From: Bdellovibrio reynosensis
GTDB lineage: Bacteria > Bdellovibrionota > Bdellovibrionia > Bdellovibrionales > Bdellovibrionaceae
DNA length: 64,000 nt
Assembly: GCF_022814725.1 (NCBI RefSeq)
Contig: NZ_CP093442.1
Location: 806,001-870,000, forward strand
Direction: 5' to 3'
Each line of letters opens with the position of its first letter. Position 1 is the first letter of the stretch. The notes under the pieces were generated by a model, which ran no database searches, was not told where the DNA came from, and worked only from the letters and a program-made list of their open reading frames with translations. A program made the position numbers and the translations under genes. Of the stretch, positions 29,106 through 36,026 are shown piece by piece.

Positions 29106-29335
29106 TATAGCGAGGTAAATACCGAGTGAAAAGAATAAACGAGACCAAGAAGAAACGCAGAAGTCATTGCTCCCCATGCCATCGATTTATAGAACTTGCC
29201 AAGTTGCATAGCTGCTCTTGCATACGGGCGTTCGCTTGCTAGCATTGGAATTGGTGTCACAATTGTTTTGATAAATTGATGACAGCAACCGCAGAAAAGT
29301 ACCACTGAAATGACGCTAAGTATTTCTTGTTCCAT
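29105..29335 (-). CDS. Small membrane protein, unknown
   Basis: The ATG at 29335 gives a 76-aa protein; an in-frame TTG at 29365 would add ten residues. Two hydrophobic segments are visible, one near the N-terminus containing a CGCC cysteine group (LFCGCCHQF) and one near the C-terminus (AWGAMTSAFLLGLVYSF), with a basic linker between them. No strong ribosome-binding site is seen. The stop codon coincides with the outer end of repeat copy 1. It is the last of three small genes between the two inverted repeats. Function unknown. Confidence 0.55.
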   Translation of the reverse strand: MEQEILSVISVVLFCGCCHQFIKTIVTPIPMLASERPYARAAMQLGKFYKSMAWGAMTSAFLLGLVYSFHSVFTSL

Positions 29336-29390
29336 GGTAAATTTATCGGCCAAAAAGCGTCTCAACTTGAGATCGCCCTTAGTCTAGGAT

Positions 29391-29765
29391 TTACGAAGAT
29401 TTTTTATCTTTGTCGGTTGGATCTTTTTTGATGATGTCAATTTCTGCAGTGATTTTGAATTTATGGGTTTCTGCAAATTTCGACGCTTCCTTTACGAAGT
29501 CGATCTTTTGAATAATTGAAACGATCTCTTTAGTAACCTTTTGGGTCATTTCATCTTTGGATTTATTGGCTCCTTGAATCAGCATGTTCAAGGCTTCTTT
29601 AGGAAGTTTTAATTCAGACACATAATTTCGAAGACTTTCTTCCGTAAAAAAAGCGGCACCCATTCCTGCGGTGAAAACTTTTTTCACAGTATCGCCAAGA
29701 AAACCTTTCAGGTCCCCTTGGTTGTTGTCTTTTTCGTCTTTTTTGTGTGAATCATCAGACGCCAT
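29391..29765 (-). CDS. Small cytoplasmic protein, phasin-like in form
   Basis: The 124-aa protein has a very polar Asp/Lys-rich N-terminus, a central helical region including AGMGAAFFTEESLRNYV and several heptad-like helices, and a lysine/aspartate-rich tail (KKDPTDKDKK). This recalls phasin-like or other helical accessory proteins, but I cannot name a family. Its start overlaps the end of the SRPBCC gene by 11 nt, so the two are co-translated and may act on the same hydrophobic ligand or membrane surface. Confidence 0.7.
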   Translation of the reverse strand: MASDDSHKKDEKDNNQGDLKGFLGDTVKKVFTAGMGAAFFTEESLRNYVSELKLPKEALNMLIQGANKSKDEMTQKVTKEIVSIIQKIDFVKEASKFAETHKFKITAEIDIIKKDPTDKDKKSS

Positions 29766-30186
29766 AAAGTTGTTTTACTCTTTTGTGATAGCTGCTGATC
29801 ATATTTGGAAGATTCACGCTGACCAAGGCATTTGCGATAGGACCGGGAACAAACATACTGAAAGTCGCTTCAACGGTGTATGTTGCACGGGTTTTACCGG
29901 CTTCATTTTCTAACTTCCATGAACCCACAGATGTTTTAAAAATATCACCGGATGCAAATTCCCAAGTGATGCTTGTCGGAGCATTTTCCGTCATCCACAG
30001 CGAGTATTTCAAAGACTTGATAACTTGAACATTATATTCAACAAGCTTGCGATTGCCTTCAGTTTTAAGCACCTTGCATTGCTTAACTTCAGCCAAAAAC
30101 TCGTGATATTTTTCGTAGTCTGAAATGATTTTATAGAATTGTTCGGGAGTGCAGTTGAAAACTTCGGTGGTAGATGCTTTTGCCAT
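29755..30186 (-). CDS. SRPBCC (START/polyketide cyclase-like) protein
   Basis: The 143-aa protein has the length and order of a helix-grip domain of the type seen in coenzyme-Q-binding proteins and RatA. It begins with a beta strand (STTEVFNCTPEQFYKII), then DYEKYHEFLAEVKQC, a series of strands including ITWEFASGD and RATYTVEATF, and a long C-terminal helix with LPNMISSYHKRVKQL. Such proteins hold hydrophobic ligands. The gene is the first of three between the inverted repeats. The ligand is unknown. Confidence 0.82.
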   Translation of the reverse strand: MAKASTTEVFNCTPEQFYKIISDYEKYHEFLAEVKQCKVLKTEGNRKLVEYNVQVIKSLKYSLWMTENAPTSITWEFASGDIFKTSVGSWKLENEAGKTRATYTVEATFSMFVPGPIANALVSVNLPNMISSYHKRVKQLYGV

Positions 30187-30237
30187 AAAGTAAGTCTGGC
30201 AACTTGTTTATCATGAGTCAACGCGAGGCTAGACCAC

Positions 30238-30357
30238 GGTCGTCGATAAGCCAGCTGACTGCGTTGTGCGGTTCTGTCTTGCTCTCCGACGTACCCTTCA
30301 GGTACGCCTCCGTGGCAGCCAGAATCCTCCGCCTTGCAGCTGACTACTTCTCGCCAA
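30238..30357. repeat. Structured repeat, copy 2 (inverted relative to copy 1)
   Basis: The core at 30255-30338 is the reverse complement of copy 1 with six differences in 84 positions. It keeps the central palindrome around GGTACGCC. Its flanks also pair with each other (about 30238-30254 with 30339-30357, with mismatches and a bulge), but their sequence differs from the flanks of copy 1. It lies between the zinc-ribbon gene and the SRPBCC gene. The outer stem therefore seems kept as structure rather than as sequence. Confidence 0.8.
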
Positions 30358-30369
30358 CCTTATGTTACG

Positions 30370-30666
30370 TTAGGTTGGCTTTTTAAACAAAGCTTCGGCC
30401 GCTGCAAGAAGAGCTGCTTTTTTATCAACAGCTCCGGTGCCGCCTTTGCGTGGCGTGAAGTAATCACAGAAATTGGCGCGATCTTTTTCGCGTACGACGT
30501 CCGCTGCTGTTTCACGGCATTCATTATAAACTTTGACGTCATAATGTTCGCAGTTTTTGCAAACATGAACATCAGAACGGCAATGAGGACATTCCTCCCG
30601 CCGTCCGATCAGACCGTGGAAGGTCATTTCCTTGTTGCAGTTAAAACAGATCAGCTTCACTTCCAT
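30370..30666 (-). CDS. Small zinc-ribbon protein
   Basis: The 98-aa protein begins with MEVKLICFNCNKEM and has three Cys pairs (CFNC, CPHC, CKNC) plus two later cysteines (ECRE, NFCDYF), enough for at least one and probably two zinc sites. The end is a short alanine- and lysine-rich helix. A role in nucleic-acid or protein binding is possible but not shown. It lies 5 nt after glpX and is probably co-transcribed with it. Confidence 0.8.
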   Translation of the reverse strand: MEVKLICFNCNKEMTFHGLIGRREECPHCRSDVHVCKNCEHYDVKVYNECRETAADVVREKDRANFCDYFTPRKGGTGAVDKKAALLAAAEALFKKPT

Positions 30667-30671
30667 AAAAA

Positions 30672-31640
30672 CTAAACATTCAAACTAGGTTTGCGCGAAA
30701 GATCATGGAAAGCTTCAATAGTACGGATCGTGCCTGTTGCAGAACGCATAACTACAGAGTGAGTTTTTGCAGCGCCATTGGCACCGAAACGAACCCCTTT
30801 TAAAAGTGCGCCATCAGTGACGCCAGTCGCGATAAACATCACGGATCCAGAAGCTAGTTCATCAATGGTAAATTTCTTATCAAGATCTGTTACGCCCATG
30901 CGTTTTGCACGGTCACGTTCTTCTTGGTTTCTGAATTTCAAGCGACCTTGGAAGTCACCGCCCAAACATTGCATGGCTGCTGCGGAGATAACTCCTTCGG
31001 GTGCTCCACCGATACCGATTAACAAATCAATCCCAGAATCCGGCCATGCTGCTGCCACCGCTGCAGACACGTCACCATCACCAATAAGATTAATACGCGC
31101 ACCCGTTTTACGAGCTTCAGCAATCAAAGCTTCGTGTCGAGGACGATTCAAAATCACAACTGTTAAATCGCTCACTGGCTTACGGAGGGCTTCAGCGACC
31201 GCGCGAATGTTTTCAGTAGCTGATTTATCAATATCAATTTTACCTTTAGCTGCAGGACCACAGGCAATTTTATCCATGTAAGTATCCGGCGCATGAAGGA
31301 ATTTTCCTTTTTCAGCCACCGCAATAACAGAAATCGCGCCAGGTCCACCGGTCGCACAGATTGTTGTACCTTCCAAAGGATCCAGAGCAATATCCAAAGC
31401 GGGAGCATCTTTCACGTTGCTGCCCACTTTTTCACCGATGTAAAGCATTGGAGCTTCATCACGCTCCCCTTCGCCGATCACAACGGTTCCGTCCATATGA
31501 ACAACGTCAAAGGCTTTTCTCATGGCATCGACTGCGGCCGCATCGGCTGCTTTTTCATCTCCACGTCCCATCCAACGAGCTGATGCCAAAGAGGCTGCTT
31601 CCGTTACGCGTACAAATTCTAAAGCCAGGTTTCTGTCCAT
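30672..31640 (-). CDS. glpX: Fructose-1,6-bisphosphatase class II
   Basis: GlpX removes the 1-phosphate of fructose-1,6-bisphosphate in gluconeogenesis. The 322-aa protein has the class II features: the opening MDRNLALEFVRVTEAAALA-like helix, GRGDEKAADAAAVD, VIGEGERDEAPML and ALDPLEGTT, which hold the metal ions and phosphate. It overlaps the thioesterase gene by 22 nt. In a predator feeding on amino acids, gluconeogenesis would be needed for sugar supply to the wall and lipopolysaccharide, which is inference. Confidence 0.96.
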   Translation of the reverse strand: MDRNLALEFVRVTEAASLASARWMGRGDEKAADAAAVDAMRKAFDVVHMDGTVVIGEGERDEAPMLYIGEKVGSNVKDAPALDIALDPLEGTTICATGGPGAISVIAVAEKGKFLHAPDTYMDKIACGPAAKGKIDIDKSATENIRAVAEALRKPVSDLTVVILNRPRHEALIAEARKTGARINLIGDGDVSAAVAAAWPDSGIDLLIGIGGAPEGVISAAAMQCLGGDFQGRLKFRNQEERDRAKRMGVTDLDKKFTIDELASGSVMFIATGVTDGALLKGVRFGANGAAKTHSVVMRSATGTIRTIEAFHDLSRKPSLNV

Positions 31641-32029
31641 TGTTCTTTCTCCATTGCGGCCTTCATATTAGCCGGAAGTCTTAGAAGTTTTAAATCAGGT
31701 CCTAGTGGCACATGCACCGTTTTCGCCACAGAACACACTTCGTTGTCACGACCACGCAGACGGTATTGGAACACGATGCGGTTTCCTTCCGTTCTACCTT
31801 GCACGTCGATTTCTAAATCATCACCAAAGAATGTGGGCTTGATATGCTTCACTTGTGTTTCATAAACAGCAAAGTGACTGGCTGACCCCGGCTTTTGATA
31901 TTCCAATAAACCATGGGCATGGGCCCAAGCCACCCGCGCTTCTTCGTAAAAACGAAGATAGTTGCTATGATGGACAATGCCCATCAAATCTGTTTCGTAA
32001 AACTGCACTTTGTGACGATGAATAAACAT
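31619..32029 (-). CDS. Acyl-CoA thioesterase, 4-hydroxybenzoyl-CoA thioesterase/YbgC family
   Basis: The 136-aa hotdog-fold protein begins with HRHKVQFYETDLMGIVHHSNYLRF-type residues. The catalytic Asp lies in YETDLMG, and the helix FYEEARVAWAH follows, as in YbgC. These enzymes hydrolyse short- or medium-chain acyl-CoA or acyl carrier protein esters, and YbgC of E. coli works near phospholipid synthesis. The divergent neighbour is a phosphatidylglycerophosphate synthase-like gene. Confidence 0.9.
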   Translation of the reverse strand: MFIHRHKVQFYETDLMGIVHHSNYLRFYEEARVAWAHAHGLLEYQKPGSASHFAVYETQVKHIKPTFFGDDLEIDVQGRTEGNRIVFQYRLRGRDNEVCSVAKTVHVPLGPDLKLLRLPANMKAAMEKEQWTETWL

Positions 32030-32095
32030 TGATTATTTCTAGCTGCCATTGATAGGTTAGTCTAGTGCTATTCCAAAATGCTATGAGGGCTAAAA

Positions 32096-32671
32096 ATGAC
32101 GACTGAGTTTCAAAAACATCTGCCTATGCGAATCACCATGAGTCGAATTTTTATTGTGCCTGTAATTGTCGCACTGATGTGGCCCAACGACCTTTGGTAT
32201 AACGTGATCGCTGCTGTCGTATTTATTTTTGCCTCTATCACGGATTATTACGATGGATACTACGCACGTAAATACAATGCCGTAAGTAACTTCGGAAAAT
32301 TCATGGATCCGATAGCTGATAAAATTCTAGTGACCAGCGTCCTGACCATGCTTTTGGCCCAAGGCAAAGTCGATGCTTGGATGGTCATCATTATTTTGGC
32401 TAGGGACAATTTTATCAGCGGCATCCGCTCGGTTGCCGCGGCAGATCAAATCGTTATAGCAGCCAAACCAGCCGGTAAGTGGAAGACGGCCATGCAGATG
32501 GTGGCCATCCCCCTTGTAATTATTGGATCCATGGAGCCGTATTTGCCTTATTTGGACAAAATCGCCTACGGTGTCTTGTGGATCAGCGTCATTTTAAGTA
32601 TAACGAGCGGTATCGAATACTACGTTGGCTATCTAAAAAGCAAAAAAGCTCTAGGAAGCCCTATTAACTAA
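32096..32671 (+). CDS. pgsA: CDP-diacylglycerol-glycerol-3-phosphate 3-phosphatidyltransferase
   Basis: PgsA makes phosphatidylglycerophosphate, the first committed step to phosphatidylglycerol and cardiolipin. The 191-aa membrane protein carries the CDP-alcohol phosphotransferase signature D-x2-DG-x2-AR-x8-G-x3-D-x3-D, seen as DYYDGYYAR then GKFMDPIAD. Four or more hydrophobic segments are present. It is divergent from the thioesterase. The specific substrate is assigned by resemblance in the N-terminal part (LPMRITMSRIFIVP); another CDP-alcohol transferase is less likely. Confidence 0.92.
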   Translation: MTTEFQKHLPMRITMSRIFIVPVIVALMWPNDLWYNVIAAVVFIFASITDYYDGYYARKYNAVSNFGKFMDPIADKILVTSVLTMLLAQGKVDAWMVIIILARDNFISGIRSVAAADQIVIAAKPAGKWKTAMQMVAIPLVIIGSMEPYLPYLDKIAYGVLWISVILSITSGIEYYVGYLKSKKALGSPIN

Positions 32672-32679
32672 GGTTTTTT

Positions 32680-32826
32680 ATGCTGTTGCATTTATCTCCA
32701 AGTAATTGGTTTTTCATTTTTCTAGCTCTTTTATTGAGCAGTTATTTGAAAATTGCTTCAGCTAAAAACCAGCATCCACCGTCCTTTGCTGCCACGTCTT
32801 TTCCTTCGTTCGTGGTAACAAAATAA
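32680..32826 (+). CDS. Possible 48-aa exported or membrane peptide
   Basis: A short frame begins with ATG at 32680 after AAGG (gap about 6 nt), 8 nt beyond the pgsA stop. It encodes a hydrophobic helix (residues 11-24) followed by an ASA-like cleavage context and a short Pro/Ser/Phe-rich tail. It would be translated from the pgsA message. The coding evidence is weak because it is so short. Confidence 0.4.
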   Translation: MLLHLSPSNWFFIFLALLLSSYLKIASAKNQHPPSFAATSFPSFVVTK

Positions 32827-32834
32827 ATAAAACT

Positions 32835-34151
32835 TTATTTAAAATCCGCAATTTTTTGACCGAGGCTTAATTCTAAGTTGATCAAAGCTTCGATGGCCCC
32901 CAGCTGCGCATTCACGACACCTGCCTGGGCGCGAAAAAGATCAGCTTCGGCATCTAGGACGTCGCTATTGGTTCTTGCTCCGGCCCTTAAGCCTTCCCGC
33001 GAAAGTCGAGTGCTTTCTTGAGCCTTAGCGATATCGCTGAGACGGGCGTCCACCAACGTACAGAAGTAAACGAACTTTCTTTTCCAAAAATCCAAATCTC
33101 TTTTGGCTTTAAGTTGCGCCATTCGTAAAACTTTTTCGGACTGATATTTCTGTTCAATGCTTTGTTTAGAGCGAGCTATGGAAAGCAATCCATCAAAGAT
33201 ATTCCAGGTCAGGGTCACACCATAATAATAAGCCTCACGATAGTTATCATAGTCATCAAATCCATCCGTGCGATTGTTATAGTATTGATACTGCCCCATT
33301 AAAAAAACCTTTGGCACCCAGTACTTTTCAGCCGCTCGCTCTTGATAATTCAAAGCTTCAACTTTGGCCATCAAGGATTTTAAATCAGACCTCTCAGTGA
33401 TGACGTCAAATTTGATATCGCTTATCAGGTCTTTTTTTAATCGCGGCAGTTCACCTTCAATTTCGCCCACATCTTGATCTGCTCCCAACGCTTCACTGAG
33501 GCGTGCTTTACTAGTTTCAACATTATCGGCGGCATTTAATTCTTCGGATTGAGCTTCACTTAATAAAACTTCGACACGTAAAACATCAATGTTTGTTGAA
33601 GACCCCACTTTACGAAACAGCCGCACATTGCGAAGATGATTATCTAATGCTTTCAAATTTTGTTCAGCCACCGCTTGCATTTCTTTAGCTGCCAGGGCCC
33701 GATAAAATAAAAGAGTGATTTCGCGCTCGACTTGAAACCGAGTCCAATCTAAATCACTTTTTGCTGAGGCTTCTAAGGACCTTCCACTGCGCAGACGGTA
33801 AGTACTACTGAAGCCATCAAACAAAGACCACTGGGCCGTGATATATAAATTTGAGGTCGGTATCACTTGAGGAATCGATACAGGTAATCCGTTCAAGGCC
33901 ACGTCGACAAGTAGGTATTTTTTATCAAACAGATAACTTGCACTGGCTGTTAAAGTTGGCAGAAATCCGGCGTAGGCCTCGGTTTTTTTCCACTCGCTTT
34001 CACGCAAGTAAGATTCGGCCCGTTGGGTTTTAGGAGACGAGCTTAGCCCCTGCTCTAATGCTTCTGAAAGGCGTAAAGGCGAGCCATGAGCATTGTAGGA
34101 CCCGTAAATTACTACAAAAAAAATACTAAAACCCCAGGCCAACCGATTCAT
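32835..34151 (-). CDS. TolC-family outer-membrane efflux protein
   Basis: The 438-aa protein has a signal peptide (about 1-23) and the duplicated coiled-coil and beta architecture of outer-membrane factors. Long helices with ALDNHLRNVRLFRKVG and RLSREGLRAGARTNSDVLDAE carry the repeated family pattern (G-x-x-x-x-DVLD-A). The strands around TASASYLF and KVFLMGQYQYYN form the barrel part. The membrane-fusion and pump partners are not adjacent; the exporter genes at 41710-46102 might use it, as E. coli exporters share TolC. Confidence 0.92.
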   Translation of the reverse strand: MNRLAWGFSIFFVVIYGSYNAHGSPLRLSEALEQGLSSSPKTQRAESYLRESEWKKTEAYAGFLPTLTASASYLFDKKYLLVDVALNGLPVSIPQVIPTSNLYITAQWSLFDGFSSTYRLRSGRSLEASAKSDLDWTRFQVEREITLLFYRALAAKEMQAVAEQNLKALDNHLRNVRLFRKVGSSTNIDVLRVEVLLSEAQSEELNAADNVETSKARLSEALGADQDVGEIEGELPRLKKDLISDIKFDVITERSDLKSLMAKVEALNYQERAAEKYWVPKVFLMGQYQYYNNRTDGFDDYDNYREAYYYGVTLTWNIFDGLLSIARSKQSIEQKYQSEKVLRMAQLKAKRDLDFWKRKFVYFCTLVDARLSDIAKAQESTRLSREGLRAGARTNSDVLDAEADLFRAQAGVVNAQLGAIEALINLELSLGQKIADFK

Positions 34152-34224
34152 AAGAGACTATGGTATCCAGGGCGGCTCAGGTTTTAAAAAGATTAGATAT
34201 AGATTTGCAGATCTACAGGGCGGA

Positions 34225-35082
34225 ATGAGCTGGAACACCATTGCGGAATTTCGCGTGACATCATCTAAAAATCCGGTAAAAACCCGTTCCATGTCAAAAC
34301 ACCACTATCGCGATTATATTTTGAAAGAATTAGAACGCAGACAAAGGAAGAATCCTTCTTATTCTCTTCGTGCTTTTGCTCGCGATCTGGAAGTTCCTTG
34401 CTCTCGCCTTAGTGAAATCATCAATAACAAAGTTGGTCTTTCAGAAAGTCGTGCGGTAAATCTTGCGACGAAACTGAATCTTTCTGCGTCTGAAAGAGAC
34501 TTCTTTGTTGATTTAGCATTAGCAGAACACGCTCGCAGCGCCGTACTTAGAGAAATGGCGCAAAAACGCGTGCAAGTTCGTCAGGAAGCTTTTGAAAAAA
34601 TTGGTGAAGATGAGTTCGCTGTTATTTCTGACTGGCATTACACAGCTATCTTACAGCTTTTACATTTAGATAACTTTGAAACATCCATTGAAAATATCGC
34701 TTCCCGCTTAGGTCTTTCTCTAGACACCGTAGAAAAATCTCTAGATCGCTTAGAGACTTTGAAAATGGTGACTAAGGACGAAAATAAATGGGTTTCGGTT
34801 TCGCAAAAGTATTCTTCAAGTTATGGAGCTTCTTCAGAAGCAGCCCGCAACTTCTATTCACAGATGCAAAATAAAGCCGCTGAGGCTATGGACATCGCCA
34901 ACCGCAAGCGTTGGGACATGGGCTGCACGGTCGTTGCAACTGACAGCTCTAAAGCAAAAGAAATTTCTGAAAAAATCCGCAAGTTCCGCTTAGAAATCAT
35001 GCAAGAGCTTCATTCTTCAAACAACAAAGACACACTATTCGCTCTTTCAACAAGCTTCTTTGAAGTGACGGAAAGAAATTAA
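34225..35082 (+). CDS. TIGR02147-type protein with winged-helix-like part (possible regulator)
   Basis: The family is a set of proteins of about 270 aa found mostly in Bdellovibrio and Fibrobacter. It opens with HYRDYILKELERRQRKNPSY, then a helix-turn-helix-like stretch (SLRAFARDLEVPCSRLSEII) at about 48-67, then a second region with IASRLGLSLDTVEKSLDRLE that looks like a second DNA-binding helix set. ATG at 34225 is used; ATG at 34291, which gives the family-like start, is a good alternative. It is divergent from the TolC-family gene with only 73 nt between them, so it may control that gene. Confidence 0.85.
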   Translation: MSWNTIAEFRVTSSKNPVKTRSMSKHHYRDYILKELERRQRKNPSYSLRAFARDLEVPCSRLSEIINNKVGLSESRAVNLATKLNLSASERDFFVDLALAEHARSAVLREMAQKRVQVRQEAFEKIGEDEFAVISDWHYTAILQLLHLDNFETSIENIASRLGLSLDTVEKSLDRLETLKMVTKDENKWVSVSQKYSSSYGASSEAARNFYSQMQNKAAEAMDIANRKRWDMGCTVVATDSSKAKEISEKIRKFRLEIMQELHSSNNKDTLFALSTSFFEVTERN

Positions 35083-35090
35083 AAGAAAAT

Positions 35091-35118
35091 AAAATCGGCG
35101 GTGCCCGCCGATTTTTTT
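35091..35118. terminator. Bidirectional intrinsic terminator
   Basis: An 11-bp perfect stem, AAAATCGGCGG with its complement and loop TGC, is followed by a T run. It lies between the TIGR02147 gene and the convergent hydrolase gene and overlaps the end of the latter. Confidence 0.92.
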
Positions 35119-35896
35119 ATTTTGACGCTAAAAACCTATCCACCTGATCTAAGACCAATTCCGCTTTTTCTTTATGGGGCACGTGCCCGCAATCTGAAAT
35201 AATTAATTTTTTCGAAGGCCCACCCGACAAGTTGCAAATCATTTCTGGAAATTGGACAGAGCCATATTCGTCCTTATCCCCATGAATAGCCAAGACCGGG
35301 CACTTTACTTTAGGCAAAGCATCTTTAAGACTCCATGATGCAAACTCTGGCGAAAGCCACACATCGGTCCACGCCTTAAAAACCCATTCAGTTTTTTCAC
35401 CATGATATTTTCTAAGTTTATCAAAACTGTGTGGATTAGAAAAAGCCACCTTGGCTTCAGAAATTCCTTTAACGGTTAAATCTTCAACGAAAGCTTGGGC
35501 TGCCTCTGTGATGACTGCTTCACACGGGCCTTGAAATTTTGCGGCACAGGCAATCGCCATCGCTCCACCAACACTATGACCGAATAATACAAATTTATTT
35601 AACGACAGAGCATGAATCAAAGCAGGAAAATAAACTTCAGCTTCTTCATCAACGAACCTTACTGAAGGCAGTCCTATCCGCTCGGACGATCTACCGAACC
35701 CCAAACGGTCATAGGCGATAACAGGTCGTTGCGTTTTTTCTGCGAGATCTTTTGGAAAAGATCTCCACATATCAATACAACCTAAGGAGTCGTGAAAGAG
35801 AAGGATCGGTGAAAGATCAGTGCTGACCGGCAGCCATGTTTTGACATAGATTTTTCCACCGGGAACTAAAATGAACTGTTCAGAATCAGAAATCAT
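35117..35896 (-). CDS. Alpha/beta hydrolase
   Basis: ATG at 35896 gives a 259-aa protein with a normal start for this fold; an in-frame TTG at 35971 would add 25 residues. The oxyanion strand is ILLFHDSLG, the nucleophile is Ser108 in FGHSVGG, and the histidine is in the SDCGHVPHKEK segment near the end. An acidic residue in AIHGDKDEYG completes the triad. No signal peptide is visible with this start. The substrate is unknown; an esterase, lipase or small-molecule hydrolase is possible. Confidence 0.85.
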   Translation of the reverse strand: MISDSEQFILVPGGKIYVKTWLPVSTDLSPILLFHDSLGCIDMWRSFPKDLAEKTQRPVIAYDRLGFGRSSERIGLPSVRFVDEEAEVYFPALIHALSLNKFVLFGHSVGGAMAIACAAKFQGPCEAVITEAAQAFVEDLTVKGISEAKVAFSNPHSFDKLRKYHGEKTEWVFKAWTDVWLSPEFASWSLKDALPKVKCPVLAIHGDKDEYGSVQFPEMICNLSGGPSKKLIISDCGHVPHKEKAELVLDQVDRFLASK

Positions 35897-36026
35897 ATTT
35901 GTATTTTCAAATAACTTCTTCGCGAAGGCAAACGAAGGTTCACATCCGCCTCCGTAAAAAAAGATTAACAACGATCAAGATGACTCCGAACACCGTGTTG
36001 TTATCATTTCCATTATTTGGAGTCCT

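Noticed and set aside
28977-29177. Apparent reading frame encoding a TALCG..VLLS..P..YA.VAARILRLA-type peptide, seen again at 30204-30386
   Set aside because: Both frames arise from the repeat cores and run into neighbouring genes in wrong frames. The likeness is the repeat itself, not a protein family.
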